Positions 34,621 through 45,920 of a stretch of 64,000 nucleotides of DNA are shown here, in pieces. The stretch spans positions 186,001-250,000 of the forward strand of contig CAKJVC010000075.1 in the NCBI GenBank assembly GCA_918026815.1, given 5' to 3'. How positions within the stretch are numbered: the first letter of the stretch is position 1; every line of letters begins with the position of its first letter. A program made the position numbers and the translations under genes. A model generated the notes under the pieces. It worked only from the letters and a program-made list of their open reading frames with translations. It did not search any database and was not told the origin of the DNA. Origin of the DNA: Chalara sp. BL73. Lineage: Eukaryota > Ascomycota > Leotiomycetes > Helotiales.

Positions 34621-36997
34621 TCAAATCCCATGTTCAAAACCTTGTAATGACGGATGTTCTGCGAGGTTGGCCCAAAAGTCAATTTCGAAATCCCAAGGAT
34701 CGCTGCTAATCCATGGACCCCAGTCGCTGGCGCTGTCAAGGGTCGGATGCTGCTGCACGATGTCGGGTTGTGTTTCCAAGGGCTTTGATGGTAGCTCACC
34801 CCCCAACAGAATAGTGAGGAGGCTCTGGATAGTTTTTGTAGCTCGATTAAAGAGTGCAAAATTCGGCTCTCCAGCTTCGATGACAGCTCCAGTTCTAATC
34901 TCTGCGACGAGGACGCTCAAATCTTGCAGCATCTTAGACCGGAGAAGCGGCCAAATACTTCTACTCGCGGAATGACTTAACAATGCAAGCGATATTATAC
35001 CTGCTGCTGGTAGTCCGTAATGCGCGACCTATTTATGGTTAGTCAGTGAGCGAAGTCAAATGGGTATGAAAAAGGGGCAACGATCCTTCCACACAAGACA
35101 GGTTCCAGAGTTGACGAGATACTCTCGGAGCACTATCGCCTCTACAACAAGAGAAAGCATCTCAATAGCAACATTGAGAAGTGAATCATTAGGTTCATGT
35201 ATATGTCGCAGTGATACTAAGTGGAGGAGAAGGAGGGTGTGCAAATGATCGAGTCGGGTACCAACAAGGAAATCCCGTTCGAACGGCTTGAGATGGCAAT
35301 CTTTCAGGCTTGTTGATAGCTTGAAATGCGCCGGCAGCGTTTTCCACTGCTCTTCTGCTTTTGCAAGAATTGCACTATTCGAAAAATCGGCATGTCAGAC
35401 CGACCCTGTAATGAGGTGATTGCCCAGGTCAACTCACCTTGCTTTCTCCACTTGTTGATGAGGATCTCGATCTCGGAAAAGCTCCAAGATCTCTTCTTTC
35501 AAGGATGCAAACAGAGCGGAGCAGCGAGTATCTGCTGTATAGTTGATTACATCTATTTGCTTCAGCTATGTAGATTGGTAGATGCTTCTTCGAGTGATAT
35601 ACCTGCGACAGTGTCGTCTCCATTGTTATTATCGTCCCACATTCCTGGGATGTTGGATGGGAGCTGTAAGTCACAGTAAGCTTTAACTATCCGTGGTGGC
35701 CGACCGAGAAAGACTGCCAAATTTTTGTCGGCGGAATAGATTCGAGATAACGCAGCTTTTCGAAGTTGAGTAATGAAATTTGGAACATGCAGCGTTTCGT
35801 GGCCAATATTTTCATGATATCCAAGAGCAAACAGAGAGCTTGCTACATCTCCAATTCTCCTCCAGGAGTGGTAGCCTATAGCCGTAAGTAATGAAATTTA
35901 TCCCGTCTTGCAGAGACACCTTAAGGTGGAGGATGATATTTAATCTTGACTTACTCTGGTCTCCATAAACCTGGGAATGCACGATAAAACTCTCGTACTG
36001 TAGAATTAACTGTAAATCATTCAAGCAATCAAGCGCAAGACATGTTTCCAAGCAGCAGTCAGCTATACTAGTTAAAGTTAACGTCAGCGTGCGTCTTTGG
36101 CTCTTGCTAGTGTAGAGTGAAGGGAAGAACGCGATATCTAACGTAGCTCGGCACGCAGCAGCGAAAAAAATTCCAATTGTTTCCCATCGTACGCTGTCGC
36201 CATAAATTTGTGACACGAAGTCGGCGACGCTCGAGTCTCGCTGGAAGACAATTGGTTTCTGAGTGTTTTTAAGGAGCATTTCTGCATGTTGAGCAACCCA
36301 TGCACCAGAGTCAGCGGTGAGAGATAAATTTTGCTTCATCATATTGACCACGGCCTGAGCACAGCCAGAAACGAACGGCCCAGCCAGAGGGAGGTTTACA
36401 TCTTTGATCAGCCAGGCATCTACGAGAGCTTTAATTTCGTAGATATCCAGTCGCTCGATGTGGTTTAACGCACGCATTCCCTTCTCGCCAGCAGCTTGCT
36501 CATGGGGATTGTTCATTATAGGGGAAGAAGGTGTCATCTGAGAAGGGTTGTTGACAGATGGAGCAATGTCATCATTGTTGGCTTGGGAAGAAACGTGATT
36601 GAAGATGGTAGAATGGCTAGATGTTCCAAGGAAGCCAGGGTTTGGGTAGTGATGTTGTGTTGCTGGTGAAGAAGTGATTACACATGACGCCTGTGGCGGT
36701 AGTGAAGGGTATGTTGGACTAGTTCTTATTTTTTTTGTCAGCACCTGGCAAATTACCAGGGATCGGTAAAAGAGTTAATCATATATACCGTTGGATTGGT
36801 TGACTGTGACTTAATTTCTGCCTCTTGAACGGTGTGGCTCTGTAGAGGCAAGTGTCGTCTTGGCCTCGGTCACGGCAGCGCACACAGGTGGGCTGGCCAT
36901 GATCACACGCAAGTTTTGATCGTCGGCAAGGCTCACAAGCAGGAAGCCTGATGTTAATGCCGCTTCTAGAGTGCTGGGAATTTCTTTCTGTGGACAT
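34621..36997 (-). CDS. Zn2Cys6 transcription factor (cluster regulator candidate)
   Basis: Exons 36997-36789, 36724-35955, 35875-35603, 35552-35438, 35374-35086 and 35028-34621 give about 687 aa. The zinc cluster ACEPCRRSKLACD...CVRCRDRGQDDTC lies near residues 19-47, followed by a Ser/Pro-rich linker. The regulatory domain has RLDIYEIKALVDAWL, VRWETIGIFFAAACRA, FIVHSQVYGDQSYHSWRRIG (after splicing) and a WANLAEHPSLQG tail typical of fungal regulators. Four introns are clean GT-AG. The fifth donor is unclear: family alignment wants AAG followed by GATCGT, whereas a GTGTGG nine bases earlier would give a GT-AG intron and drop three residues. It is divergent from the aminotransferase with only 242 bp between the starts, which hold a CCG array. 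Confidence 0.83.
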
Positions 36998-37239
36998 GAT
37001 GTTGGTGAGAAGTACAATCGGAGACACGTCAGTCCGACATCACGTAGTTAATGTCCTATTCAGTAACTCCGAATTCGCCGAATTCGCCGCCAATGTCCGA
37101 TCACGTGACTCCCATTTGACTCTGGGTTCCCAAGGCAGAAAATCATAAATAATTATAATTCTCTTCAATAATTTTATCATGTGAATTATTTTGTTCAATT
37201 CAAGGATTCACGTCCTTTATAGCTTGCCATTCTAATGCC
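36998..37239. promoter_or_regulatory. bidirectional promoter with CCG array
   Basis: Between the regulator (minus) and the aminotransferase (plus), CCG triplets start at 37069, 37078, 37087 and 37097, so the spacings are 9, 9 and 10. The sequence around the first three is a tandem repeat of CCGAATTCG. A CACGTG box follows at about 37102-37107. Zn2Cys6 proteins bind CGG/CCG triplets at set spacing, so this is a good candidate operator for the adjacent regulator. The same array recurs at 41058-41088. Confidence 0.6.
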
Positions 37240-39001
37240 ATGTCACATACAATCGAATCGCACATTTACCAAAACTTGCCTCCGAGACAAGGTGACAGAC
37301 TCTCCCAACTTGTAGACATTCGCTCATATCGGGCAGATGTCGAGCCAACTCAGTGGGGAGTAGCTGCACCTTCGACCAGCGAACAGTTTAAAGTGCGGTC
37401 GCATGCGCACAAGCCTCGAGCTCTAAGATGGGATGGTGAGTTTCCGCAGACCTGTGTTACATCATTCTACCGGGTGCTTCTTTATGTCTCGATAATTAAT
37501 TTCGGCATGCAGATCGAATCAGTGTCGAGTCTACAAAACGTACGGGCTCGTCTTTGAAAGGTGCTCTTAAGCACCTCAAACACACAGACGTCATTTCGCT
37601 TGGAGGCGGCCTTCCACTTAGTGATTATTTTCCATTTGATGGCATGGATCTCGAGGTGCCTACAATAAAACAATCCGACGTAAAGAAAGTACTGCCAGAC
37701 GAAAGCACTAGTCTGCATACTGGGAAGCATGATCTTAGAAATGGTTCCAGCATTTATGACCTTGCCATTGCCCTAAACTATTGCCAGGGAAGCGGCTCAG
37801 CACAACTACTACGTTGGATCACGGAACATGTAGAAATGGTTCACAACCCACCATATGCCGATTGGCAGTGTACTATGACGATAGGGAATACATCTGCACT
37901 AGATATGGCTCTACGTATGCTCGCTCAACCAGGAGATTATGTCCTAGCGGAGGAATTTACCTTTGCAACAGCTGTCGAGACAGCAATGCCTATGCAAGTC
38001 AAATTCGTTGGTGTGAAAGTTGATGAGCAGGGAATGCTTCCGGAGAGTCTCCATGAATTACTTGCCAATTGGAACCCGGCTGCATATGGTGGCGCCCGCA
38101 AACCTTTCCTTCTGTACATAGCACCAACCGGTCAAAATCCTACAGGGTCTACGCAAAGCCTAAAACGACGCAAAGATATCTACACGGTGGCTCAAGAGCA
38201 TAATTTATTCATTCTCGAGGACGACCCATATTATTTCCTCCAGATGAAACCATTCATTACAAATTCAGACGTGCAAGCCATATCGACCGACTGTTCTCCA
38301 TCACGCGGTTTACTTGAGACCATCATACCGTCCCTACTAAGCATGGACTCAGACGGACGGGTCATGCGTATGGATTCATTTAGCAAAGTCGTTAGTCCTG
38401 GAGCTCGCCTAGGATGGATTACAGCGTCACAGCAGATTGTAGAACGATATAAGAATCATGCAGACGTTTCGACCCAAGGACCAAGTGGCTTAAGTCAACT
38501 AGCGCTATTTAAGTTGCTCGATGAACACTGGGGCCATTGTGGCTATTTTGACTGGCTTATGTATCTTCGTGATGAATATACTACGCGTCGCGATTTTATG
38601 ATTCACGTTTGCCACCGCTACCTTCCAAAAGCGATTGTAAGTTGGAAGCCACCGATGGCTGGTATGTTTGTGAGTTCATAAACTATATATCCGATTGCAC
38701 TTACATCCGAGTTAATTTCTATTCCTAGATATGGCTAAAGGTAGATTGGCTGAAACATCCCAACGCTCGCACTAATTCTATTGCAAGTATTGAAGAAGAG
38801 ATTTGGCTCAAATGTATCAAACACGGCTCTCTTATAGCCCGTGGTAGCTGGTTCTATGCAGAGACAATTACACCACAAGATATTTTTTTCCGACTAACTT
38901 TTGCAGCTGCTCCGTTGAACAAGGTTAAGGAGGCAGTTCGGCGGATGGGAGTGGCCTTAAATGAAAGCTTTGCCTTGACAGAAGAGCATGAGGAACGGTA
39001 G
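37240..39001 (+). CDS. aromatic amino acid aminotransferase-like (PLP, fold I)
   Basis: It moves the amino group of an amino acid to a 2-oxo acid; by similarity it belongs to the Aro8-like class that handles Phe, Tyr, Trp or related amino acids. Exons 37240-37435, 37513-38669 and 38729-39001 give 541 aa. Typical blocks are the N-terminal ISLGGGLPLSDYFPF, then IGNTSALDMALRML, LYIAPTGQNPTGST, FILEDDPYYFLQM and the PLP lysine K357 in DSFSKVVSPGARLGW. The C-terminal domain ends in TFAAAPLNKVKEAVRRMG. It appears complete. Its partner downstream is likely the ThDP decarboxylase at 44142-45920, which would accept the 2-oxo acid product. Confidence 0.9.
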
Positions 39002-39387
39002 ATGGTCTGTTTCATGGTAAAAAATTATGACAGGCTTTGAATTCCTTTCAATATTATATGCTTTCACCTATTACGTGTTTAAAAAAAACTTCTCTACTTT
39101 ATATGTGTGGCACAATTCAAAGTTAGGTTGAATTAGAACTACTTAATTTTTTTCTGCGATGCCACCGGTTGCTTGCAGCTTTTTGACGAAAACCTCATTA
39201 ATATTTCACTCTTTTTAGGCCCTTAGCCATTCAAATCGCCTCAATTAACCCTTCCAGCAAGTTTGCCGAGGGTAGGTGTGATCGCTTTAGCAATAATACC
39301 GTGAGATGCTACTTCAACCATGTGGAGCGAATCAGTATGTAAAATTTCGTCTAATGGGAAATGGAAAACTCTATCCTACGCTACTAC
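39002..39387. other. convergent intergenic region
   Basis: 386 bp lie between the 3' ends of the aminotransferase (plus) and the hydrolase (minus). They are AT-rich and gene-free, and should contain both 3' UTRs and polyadenylation signals. Confidence 0.6.
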
Positions 39388-40871
39388 TTATGAAGGCTTA
39401 TTTCTCATAGAGTTGCTAAATTTTGGACCGATCTCATTACGCCATCTATCGTTGATAGTGACTCGCTGAAGTCGAGGTTCCTTTCTCGCACGTTTTCCAA
39501 AGATCTTAGTCTCGCCCTCCCAACGTGTCAATTCAATATCTATGAACTTCGAAATGGCTAATGCGCACTCGGTAATGCGCTCCATAGGTGCGAGATGTCC
39601 ACACGGCAATACAATCTCTGAAACTCGTCCTTGAGCAAGTCCACCGCTGCCACCAGCTCCAACACCTGTCATCTCCAATTTCTCTCTACGCAAAGTCACA
39701 GTAGAGTGTGGTGATTCTTCCCCGAAGATATATAAAACACTTGGTTTTATTTCTGGCAAATTTCGAAGCGCCCAAACGGGCTCAGGACGATAAAACACAC
39801 TATCATCAATACCTTTTAGATTCTCACCCTCGACAACGAATTCGTCCTCACAAGAAAGGCTTTCATTTGGATAACCAGGGCGCTGAAGCATGAATACTTC
39901 CTGGTGCCTCGTAGTGGTCAAAGTAACCTCTTCCCCGGCTGTTTGTGGGTAGATATCTGTGGGCACTTCCCGTAGACCATGTTCAATCCACATTTCTAAG
40001 GCACGCTCATCCCATTTCTGGTAATACTTGTTCAACTGAAAACTGAGCGCAGCATCTTTCCGTGATGGCCAGATATCTCGCCTATAAGTGGATGCCAGCG
40101 CATAGCCTTTACCAGCAAGCTCTTGTTGAATCACAGGCTCCATCAAGACGATCCCACGAAAGAGATTTGGATGCAATAAGGAGAGATGTGCCCTATTAAA
40201 GACTCAGCTATATAACTACGAAGGGGTAGTCGGAGTACATACATTTGCATGCCACCTAAACTATGACCTATCCCTATTAGAGGATGAGGCATTTCATCTT
40301 GATGCTGATTTATCAAGAATAGAAGATCTCGCGCATGGTCATACCAGCTAGCTATACACAAATTAGCTGCAGTAGATGATGCTCGTGGTGGACTGCATCC
40401 ACTCATTTCCTAAAACACTCTCGTTCATCACTCCACTCTGCCCTTGAGAGGCAATGTCTGCAATCCATATTCCTCGTATATGCCTGCCAAGCGATTTCAT
40501 CTTTATGAAAATGTCATCCCACAGTGGCTCGTAGACCTCCTGTAGCACGTATTATTGCCGTCACTGCTTTGGAGAGTTCTATAGCATACCTTCGGAACTG
40601 CGTTCGCATGCGCAGCAATGATAGTTACATCTTCTGGAGATGGGGAATGGTAGATTTTTGGCAAGTATTGCTTGACTGCCAGCCTCATAGATTCCGTTGC
40701 TTCACATGCGCCGGGATGGTGTCGGATGTGTTGACAGCGACTAACATGTTCCAGGACCCGGAAATGTGACAGGTATTGTCTCCTTGTGCCATAAACTGAG
40801 AAGTGCGAAGAATTGAGACGGAGAATCGGCGCCGAGGGCAGTAAACTGACCCGTGGTACCATGAATACCAT
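39388..40871 (-). CDS. alpha/beta hydrolase, AKT2/toxin-biosynthesis type
   Basis: Exons 40871-40590, 40539-40403, 40347-40243 and 40192-39388 give 442 aa. The layout follows the alpha/beta hydrolases annotated as 'toxin biosynthesis protein' (AKT2 of Alternaria and relatives): an N-terminal EHVSRCQHIRHHP, then VTIIAAHANAVPKEVYEPLW, IRGIWIADIASQGQSGV, DWYDHARDLLFLINQ, the nucleophile elbow GIGHSLGG (Ser169), LFRGIVLMEPVI, and a C-terminal His in LPCGHLAPME. Such proteins are thought to be peroxisomal esterases or thioesterases. No clear peroxisomal signal is seen at the C-terminus (NKPS). The start is the least certain part; ATG at 40862 is an alternative. It lies in tandem with CoA ligase B, echoing the ligase/hydrolase pair known from the AKT cluster. 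Confidence 0.82.
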
Positions 40872-41318
40872 ATCGAAAAGTATTCTTAGTTGACGGGGAA
40901 TGAGTTGCAGAAATATTTGCGGGCTGTTGACGTAACCTACTTCTTAAGGTCCGAAGATAATTCAGATATGGTGATTGCACATTACTTCTTATCTCCGATT
41001 TATGTAGGGGGACGGAGCCTTAGCCCACAAGAAATGATTTGGTCTCTCTGAAACCATCCGAAAGTACCGAAATTATCCGATTTCGCCGATGAAGTGGCCA
41101 AGACTTTGGACGCTGCTACAGCCTGATGAAACTCAGCACTTGCTAAGTAAGCTATTAGTGGAATGCCACTGCGTTGGCTCTCCTTCCAAACTGTGGTTGT
41201 CTATTACGAGTACTTATTTGCTTATTAATCTTGATGGCCTGAGTTTGTAGGAATATTTATATTACCATACAACTCATTTCTATGATACTCCAGAGGCAAT
41301 TAAAGATCCCCCCCTTAG
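40872..41318. promoter_or_regulatory. hydrolase promoter with CCG array
   Basis: 447 bp separate the hydrolase start from the end of CoA ligase B. CCG triplets start at 41058, 41067, 41077 and 41086 (spacings 9, 10, 9), embedded in TCCGAAAG, ACCGAAAT, TCCGATTT and GCCGATG. This is the same four-site architecture as the array at 37069-37099. Confidence 0.6.
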
Positions 41319-43142
41319 TTATAGCCTTGTTCCGCTGTTTTTTTTTATCTTTTGTGCCCCCTGCTTCGCACGATCACGAAGCAAGCGTCGTAAAATCTTT
41401 CCAGAAGCGCTTTTGGGAATCTCATCGATAAACTCAACGCCACCCCTGAGCCTTTTGTGTGGAGCAACTCTCTGCTCCAGCCAGTCCATAATGGACCTTT
41501 CCATTGCAGGTGATTTCAAGGCACTCGGCACAAGAACAACGTAGGCACGGGGCAACTCGGTGGCGGCTTGTTGTGATGTAACTCCAATGACTGCGACGTC
41601 GGCTATTTGTGGATGCTGAAGTAAATGACCCTCGATTTCGGCAGGTGGGACTTGAAACCCATTGTACTTGATGAGCTCTTTGACTCTATCGGTGATATAG
41701 AAATTGCCACTTCCATCGACGTAGCCGATATCCCCTGTCCGGAACCAACCATCTTCACTAAGACAGTCTAAACTTCCATGGAGATTATTTAAGTAACCTT
41801 GGAAAACATTAGGTCCTTTTAAAAATATTTCCCCAGTACTCCCAGCTGAAACCTCTTCACCACTTTCGTTGCAGAACTTTGCGGTCATGTTTGGAACGAG
41901 TTGGCCCACGGAGCCGATACTATCACGGCATGTATGCCAGCTCTGGGATGTCTTAGCAGTTAAATACTTATTTTGAGAGTACTTGCATACCTGCACTAGA
42001 GCTACCGGGCTCGTCTCACTCAGGCCATAGACTTGTCGCACAGGTATTCCATGTCTCATATAGAATCCGTCAATCAGTTCTCTCGTCAAAGGCGCGGCAC
42101 CACACATCACCATCCTCAAAGAACTTATATCATAATTGCTGGCTAATGGGGACTTTGTAAGATGCAGAATGATTGGGGGCACCAAATTTGCATATGTCGG
42201 TCTAAAAGCCTGAATCACCTGAAGCAAGCTACTCAGTTTATATGTACGCATTACAACAGAAGTCAGTCCCATGTATGCAGGTATGTTCACCAAGAACGCA
42301 ACTCCTATTTAATTTGTTAGTTCATTTTTCTGTGTTACGGAGTAGAATTTAAGACCGTAAACATGATAGTATGGTACCACGGCTAATATTATATCCCCAT
42401 TTCCTCCATCTCCACCGGTTGGGCGTAAGTTGCCTTCTTCGGTGGCCTGTATCTGCAATAGATTCATCATCATATTCCGATGAGACAGCTTAACACCTTT
42501 CGGATGACCGGTAGTGCCTGATGAATAAGCAAGAAGCGCAAGATCAGTTTTAGGATTAATAACCGGCCGTCGGCATTGGTGTGTGTTGAGGCTGTCTTGG
42601 AAAGAGGAGAAGTGACGAATTTTCCCTCTAGGATCCACACAGTCTCCCATTAGTACGATTTTGTCCTGCGATACTCCAGCTATCTCAGCAGCTTGAGTCA
42701 CCAAGCTCAGTAATGGTAGCTGGGTGGCCACAGCCTTTGCGCCTGAGTCTTTGAGCTGGTACCCAAGCTCATCTACTGTGTATGTAGGATTAGCTGGTGA
42801 CACAATGCCACCTGCCCAGATAGTCCCAAAAGCTATAGCAGGAGTGTCAATGCAATTAGGGGAGAAAACCACTAAAACATCTCCTTTTTCCCAATCCCAT
42901 ACCTCCTGCAAGCCCTTACCAAATTTCAGCGCTCCCACCTTAGTCTCTTCCCAAGTGTACTGTTGCTTTGTTTGAGCGTCAATATATATTGCTAGACATG
43001 CGTTATTCTCGAACGTTCTTTTATTGAACATAAACATCTTACGTTTATGTCCAGAAAAAGACATGTTTTCCTGCTCAAATATAAGGCTCCATAAGTCTCC
43101 TGTCGGATCTGGTATGAATATATGTTCAGATTTGACAGGCAT
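41319..43142 (-). CDS. 4-coumarate-CoA ligase-like acyl-CoA synthetase B
   Basis: A second adenylate-forming CoA ligase. Exons 43142-42356, 42304-41991 and 41942-41319 give 574 aa. Motifs: AYSSGTTGHPKGVKLSHRN (about 205-223), YYHVYG at the first splice, YGLSETSPVALVQ, GWFRTGDIGYVDGSG, ELIKYNGFQVPPAEIE and SGKILRRLL with the catalytic Lys near 549. The 48-nt second intron is in frame and stop-free, so a retained form would still be open. The C-terminus GTRL resembles a weak peroxisomal signal. It follows the 4CL/luciferase branch like ligase A but differs clearly in sequence and exon structure, so the two are not a recent duplicate. The acyl substrate is unknown. Confidence 0.9.
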
Positions 43143-44141
43143 TGTCTGCTGACAATTATTTGTTTACAGTGTTATCTTCAGCTGGGTTGGGTTGAAATTG
43201 TTCCCGCACTTGTGAGACCAGCATGTATTGTGTAGGATCAATGGGCCATGAAGATCGCGTCACTGAAGAAGGTGGCTACTTTACATCCTCGGTCTTGAAC
43301 GTCGGAGTTCGGAGAAGGTCTTTCTCAGTAAATCATTTACATCCTTGTCTCAAACGATTTTGATAACGTTATGAGTTCCTACGTAAGTGATATTGGATAA
43401 GCTTAAGCCTGGTTAGAGCAGTAGGGGCCGGATTTAATGTAGTGGATCATTCAACCGTGCCATGAGCTGTTGCCATACTAGAATTTCATTGTAAATGACA
43501 TAAGTCTGGAATTTCAGAAGAGTTTAATATTCGGCCAGCTGCTGAATAATCACCCTGTCATCAACTCAGTTTGAATTTTTTTTTTTTTTATCTGCTCTAG
43601 AAACTGCTCAAATAGGTCGACCTTATTGTTAATAATGCAATTAAACAACACTCCTATGTGGAAGAATGGCTTTTAAGCACTGCAGGGTGCGCTGTGGTTG
43701 ACGGCGGAAGTGATCTGCTGCTGCTCCGTGCTACTGCCCCATGACTTACAGTTAAACTGAACGTCTCTTCAGCTTAGATTGTGAATTTTAGACCGAAATA
43801 GAACGTCATAATCAGACCCCTCCGCCCGTTTCAACATGTGGCTCAGAGAGGGGACTGTGTTTGGCGCGGAAGCCTTAGTAAGAAGTCTTAAAGCAGACCT
43901 ATGAAATTTAAGCATACGAGAAAGAAAAACCGAACAGCCAACTAGGTGGATTACGACGCTAGAATAAATAGACGCTCAAAGATCACAAACTGCAATGGTA
44001 GATATTGCGAAGCCTTTTTATTCAAACCAAGACACATTGTAGAGCGAAAACAGTTATGCAACATTACGCAATTTTTCCACTGTTTTATCTTACAGTTAAA
44101 CAACTGTTCTTATTCATATGCCTTCACCACTTACTGTCCAT
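43143..44141. other. intergenic region, promoter of CoA ligase B
   Basis: About 1 kb lies between the ligase B start and the decarboxylase stop, both on the minus strand. Three CGG triplets (43290, 43303, 43310) lie about 150 bp upstream of the ligase, but without the 9/10 spacing. There is a T run near 43568-43580. No gene is seen. Confidence 0.55.
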
Positions 44142-45920
44142 TTATAAGAGATTTGGGGTCTCATTCAAGCTCACAGCACTGTTTCTTTTGTCCATATATG
44201 CCGCCAGTTTTTTCAGGGTGTCAGGGCCATCCTCTCTCTTCATCATGATCTCAACCATCTTGAAACCCTTTGGATGTTGGAAATTCACATCATCTATAAT
44301 TTGACTGAGCTCACCCCATGTCGAGGCGCGGTGGGTCGTCACAGGATACTCTGAGTCGTTCTTCGGTGCGCCAAAATAGCTTGGCGCTTCCAGATACCTC
44401 CATGGCTGGACATCGTTATATGACTCCGCCATTCCGTGAATCAATCGTTCGATAGTGTAGCCGTCATTATTGATAACAAATATTATAGTATTCAGTCGAT
44501 TCTTGATCATGTCACTCATAGCTTGTGCTGTCATCTGCATGCTTCCATCTCCTTCAAACAAGATAGTTCGTCCATTTGACCGGATATTATCAGCAACCAT
44601 ATCTCGGAGAGCTAGAGAAGCCCCAGCACAGGCGCCGAGCATATAACCAATTGAAAGCCATATTGAAGAAACAATCATAGTCGTGTCGGGTGGAAGCACG
44701 AACTCACAGCCACCATAAGCAGCTGTCCCTGTTTCTGTGAGGATGATATCGCCAGGCTGGAAAAAGGATGAGATCCGCTTCCAAAATGTCTCTTGAAATA
44801 TCAAGCCGTCCGTTTTAGGCAGTGGCAAATTATTCCTCTCTTTTCGTGGATTTACCAGGCTTGGATAAGCCTTGTACGGAGGAAGTTTGGATTGGTCGAG
44901 TTGATCTAAAAGCTTCCGGAGAACAGCTTTGGCGTGTAATGTGTAAGTATGGATGCCTGAATCAGCAGCTCCAATCTCAATTGTGTCTCCGTGAATATTG
45001 ATAGTAATCCTTGAGTCCGGAATCGTTGTAAAACCAGAAGTATTAGTATCTGCGTCTAAAGGGCCTAATCTAATAACCAAATCACAAGACTGCACCCATG
45101 ACATAAAATCTGGATGTCCAGACGCGCCCGCGTATACTCCACAAAAGTTTGGAGCTGTTTCAGGAATGATGCCTTTCCCCATAGAAGTCGTTGAAGTTGG
45201 AAAACCTGTAACATGTACGAGCTCATTGGCTTCATCACAGTAACCATAACTCGCAGCAAATCCATCCACAATAATAAAGGGCTGCCTGGCTTGATATATT
45301 TTATCAAGAACTTTTTTGACAACGCAGTCTTCTATATCTCGGTCATTGGCGGGGACACTGAGATCAATGGGGTGACAAAGATCAGTGTCGGGGATTTGCA
45401 CTGTGACCATGTCTGTAGGGAGTTCGATGTATACCGGGCGGCTTTGGAGAATGCACTCTCTCAATGTCCGGTCGATCATGGCTGACGCGGTGGCCGGATT
45501 GTTCAAGTTAGCTTGAGCGACCGTGAGTTTGCTATACATCTCAGCAAATACTCTGTAATTGCCATCTCCTAATGTGTGATGGACACAAAGTCCTGCCGTC
45601 TGGGCTGCTCGTGGTGGTGTTCCTACAATGTGCACAACTGGTGCCATTTCTGAATATGCTCCTCCAATTGCATTGATGGCAGAGAGTTCGCCTACACCAA
45701 AGCCTGTGATGAGTGCAGAAATCCCCTTGATTCTCGCATATCCATCGGCGGCATACCCAGCGTTGAGCTCATTGGCATTACCAACCCAGTGTAGACCAGC
45801 AGGCTTAATATAGTCTAAAGCCCGAAGGTTGTAATCGCTGGGAACACCGTGAATACTACGAACCCCTAGTTGATGGAGTCGACAAAATAGATATCTAGCT
45901 AAAGGTATCTGGCCGACCAT
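44142..45920 (-). CDS. pyruvate decarboxylase-like ThDP enzyme (2-oxo acid decarboxylase)
   Basis: It decarboxylates a 2-oxo acid to an aldehyde using thiamine diphosphate. It is intronless, 592 aa, and all family residues are present: Glu51 in NANELNAGYAADGYAR, His114-His115 in CVHHTLGDGNY, and the ThDP motif GDGSMQMTAQAMSDM (457-471) ending in NNDGYTIERLIHG. It is slightly longer than housekeeping fungal PDCs (about 565-575 aa). The position in a cluster with an aminotransferase makes an accessory role likely: indolepyruvate, phenylpyruvate or a branched oxo acid, as in Ehrlich-type pathways, rather than ethanol fermentation. Substrate-pocket residues were not compared, so pyruvate cannot be excluded. 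Confidence 0.92.
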   Translation of the reverse strand: MVGQIPLARYLFCRLHQLGVRSIHGVPSDYNLRALDYIKPAGLHWVGNANELNAGYAADGYARIKGISALITGFGVGELSAINAIGGAYSEMAPVVHIVGTPPRAAQTAGLCVHHTLGDGNYRVFAEMYSKLTVAQANLNNPATASAMIDRTLRECILQSRPVYIELPTDMVTVQIPDTDLCHPIDLSVPANDRDIEDCVVKKVLDKIYQARQPFIIVDGFAASYGYCDEANELVHVTGFPTSTTSMGKGIIPETAPNFCGVYAGASGHPDFMSWVQSCDLVIRLGPLDADTNTSGFTTIPDSRITINIHGDTIEIGAADSGIHTYTLHAKAVLRKLLDQLDQSKLPPYKAYPSLVNPRKERNNLPLPKTDGLIFQETFWKRISSFFQPGDIILTETGTAAYGGCEFVLPPDTTMIVSSIWLSIGYMLGACAGASLALRDMVADNIRSNGRTILFEGDGSMQMTAQAMSDMIKNRLNTIIFVINNDGYTIERLIHGMAESYNDVQPWRYLEAPSYFGAPKNDSEYPVTTHRASTWGELSQIIDDVNFQHPKGFKMVEIMMKREDGPDTLKKLAAYMDKRNSAVSLNETPNLL

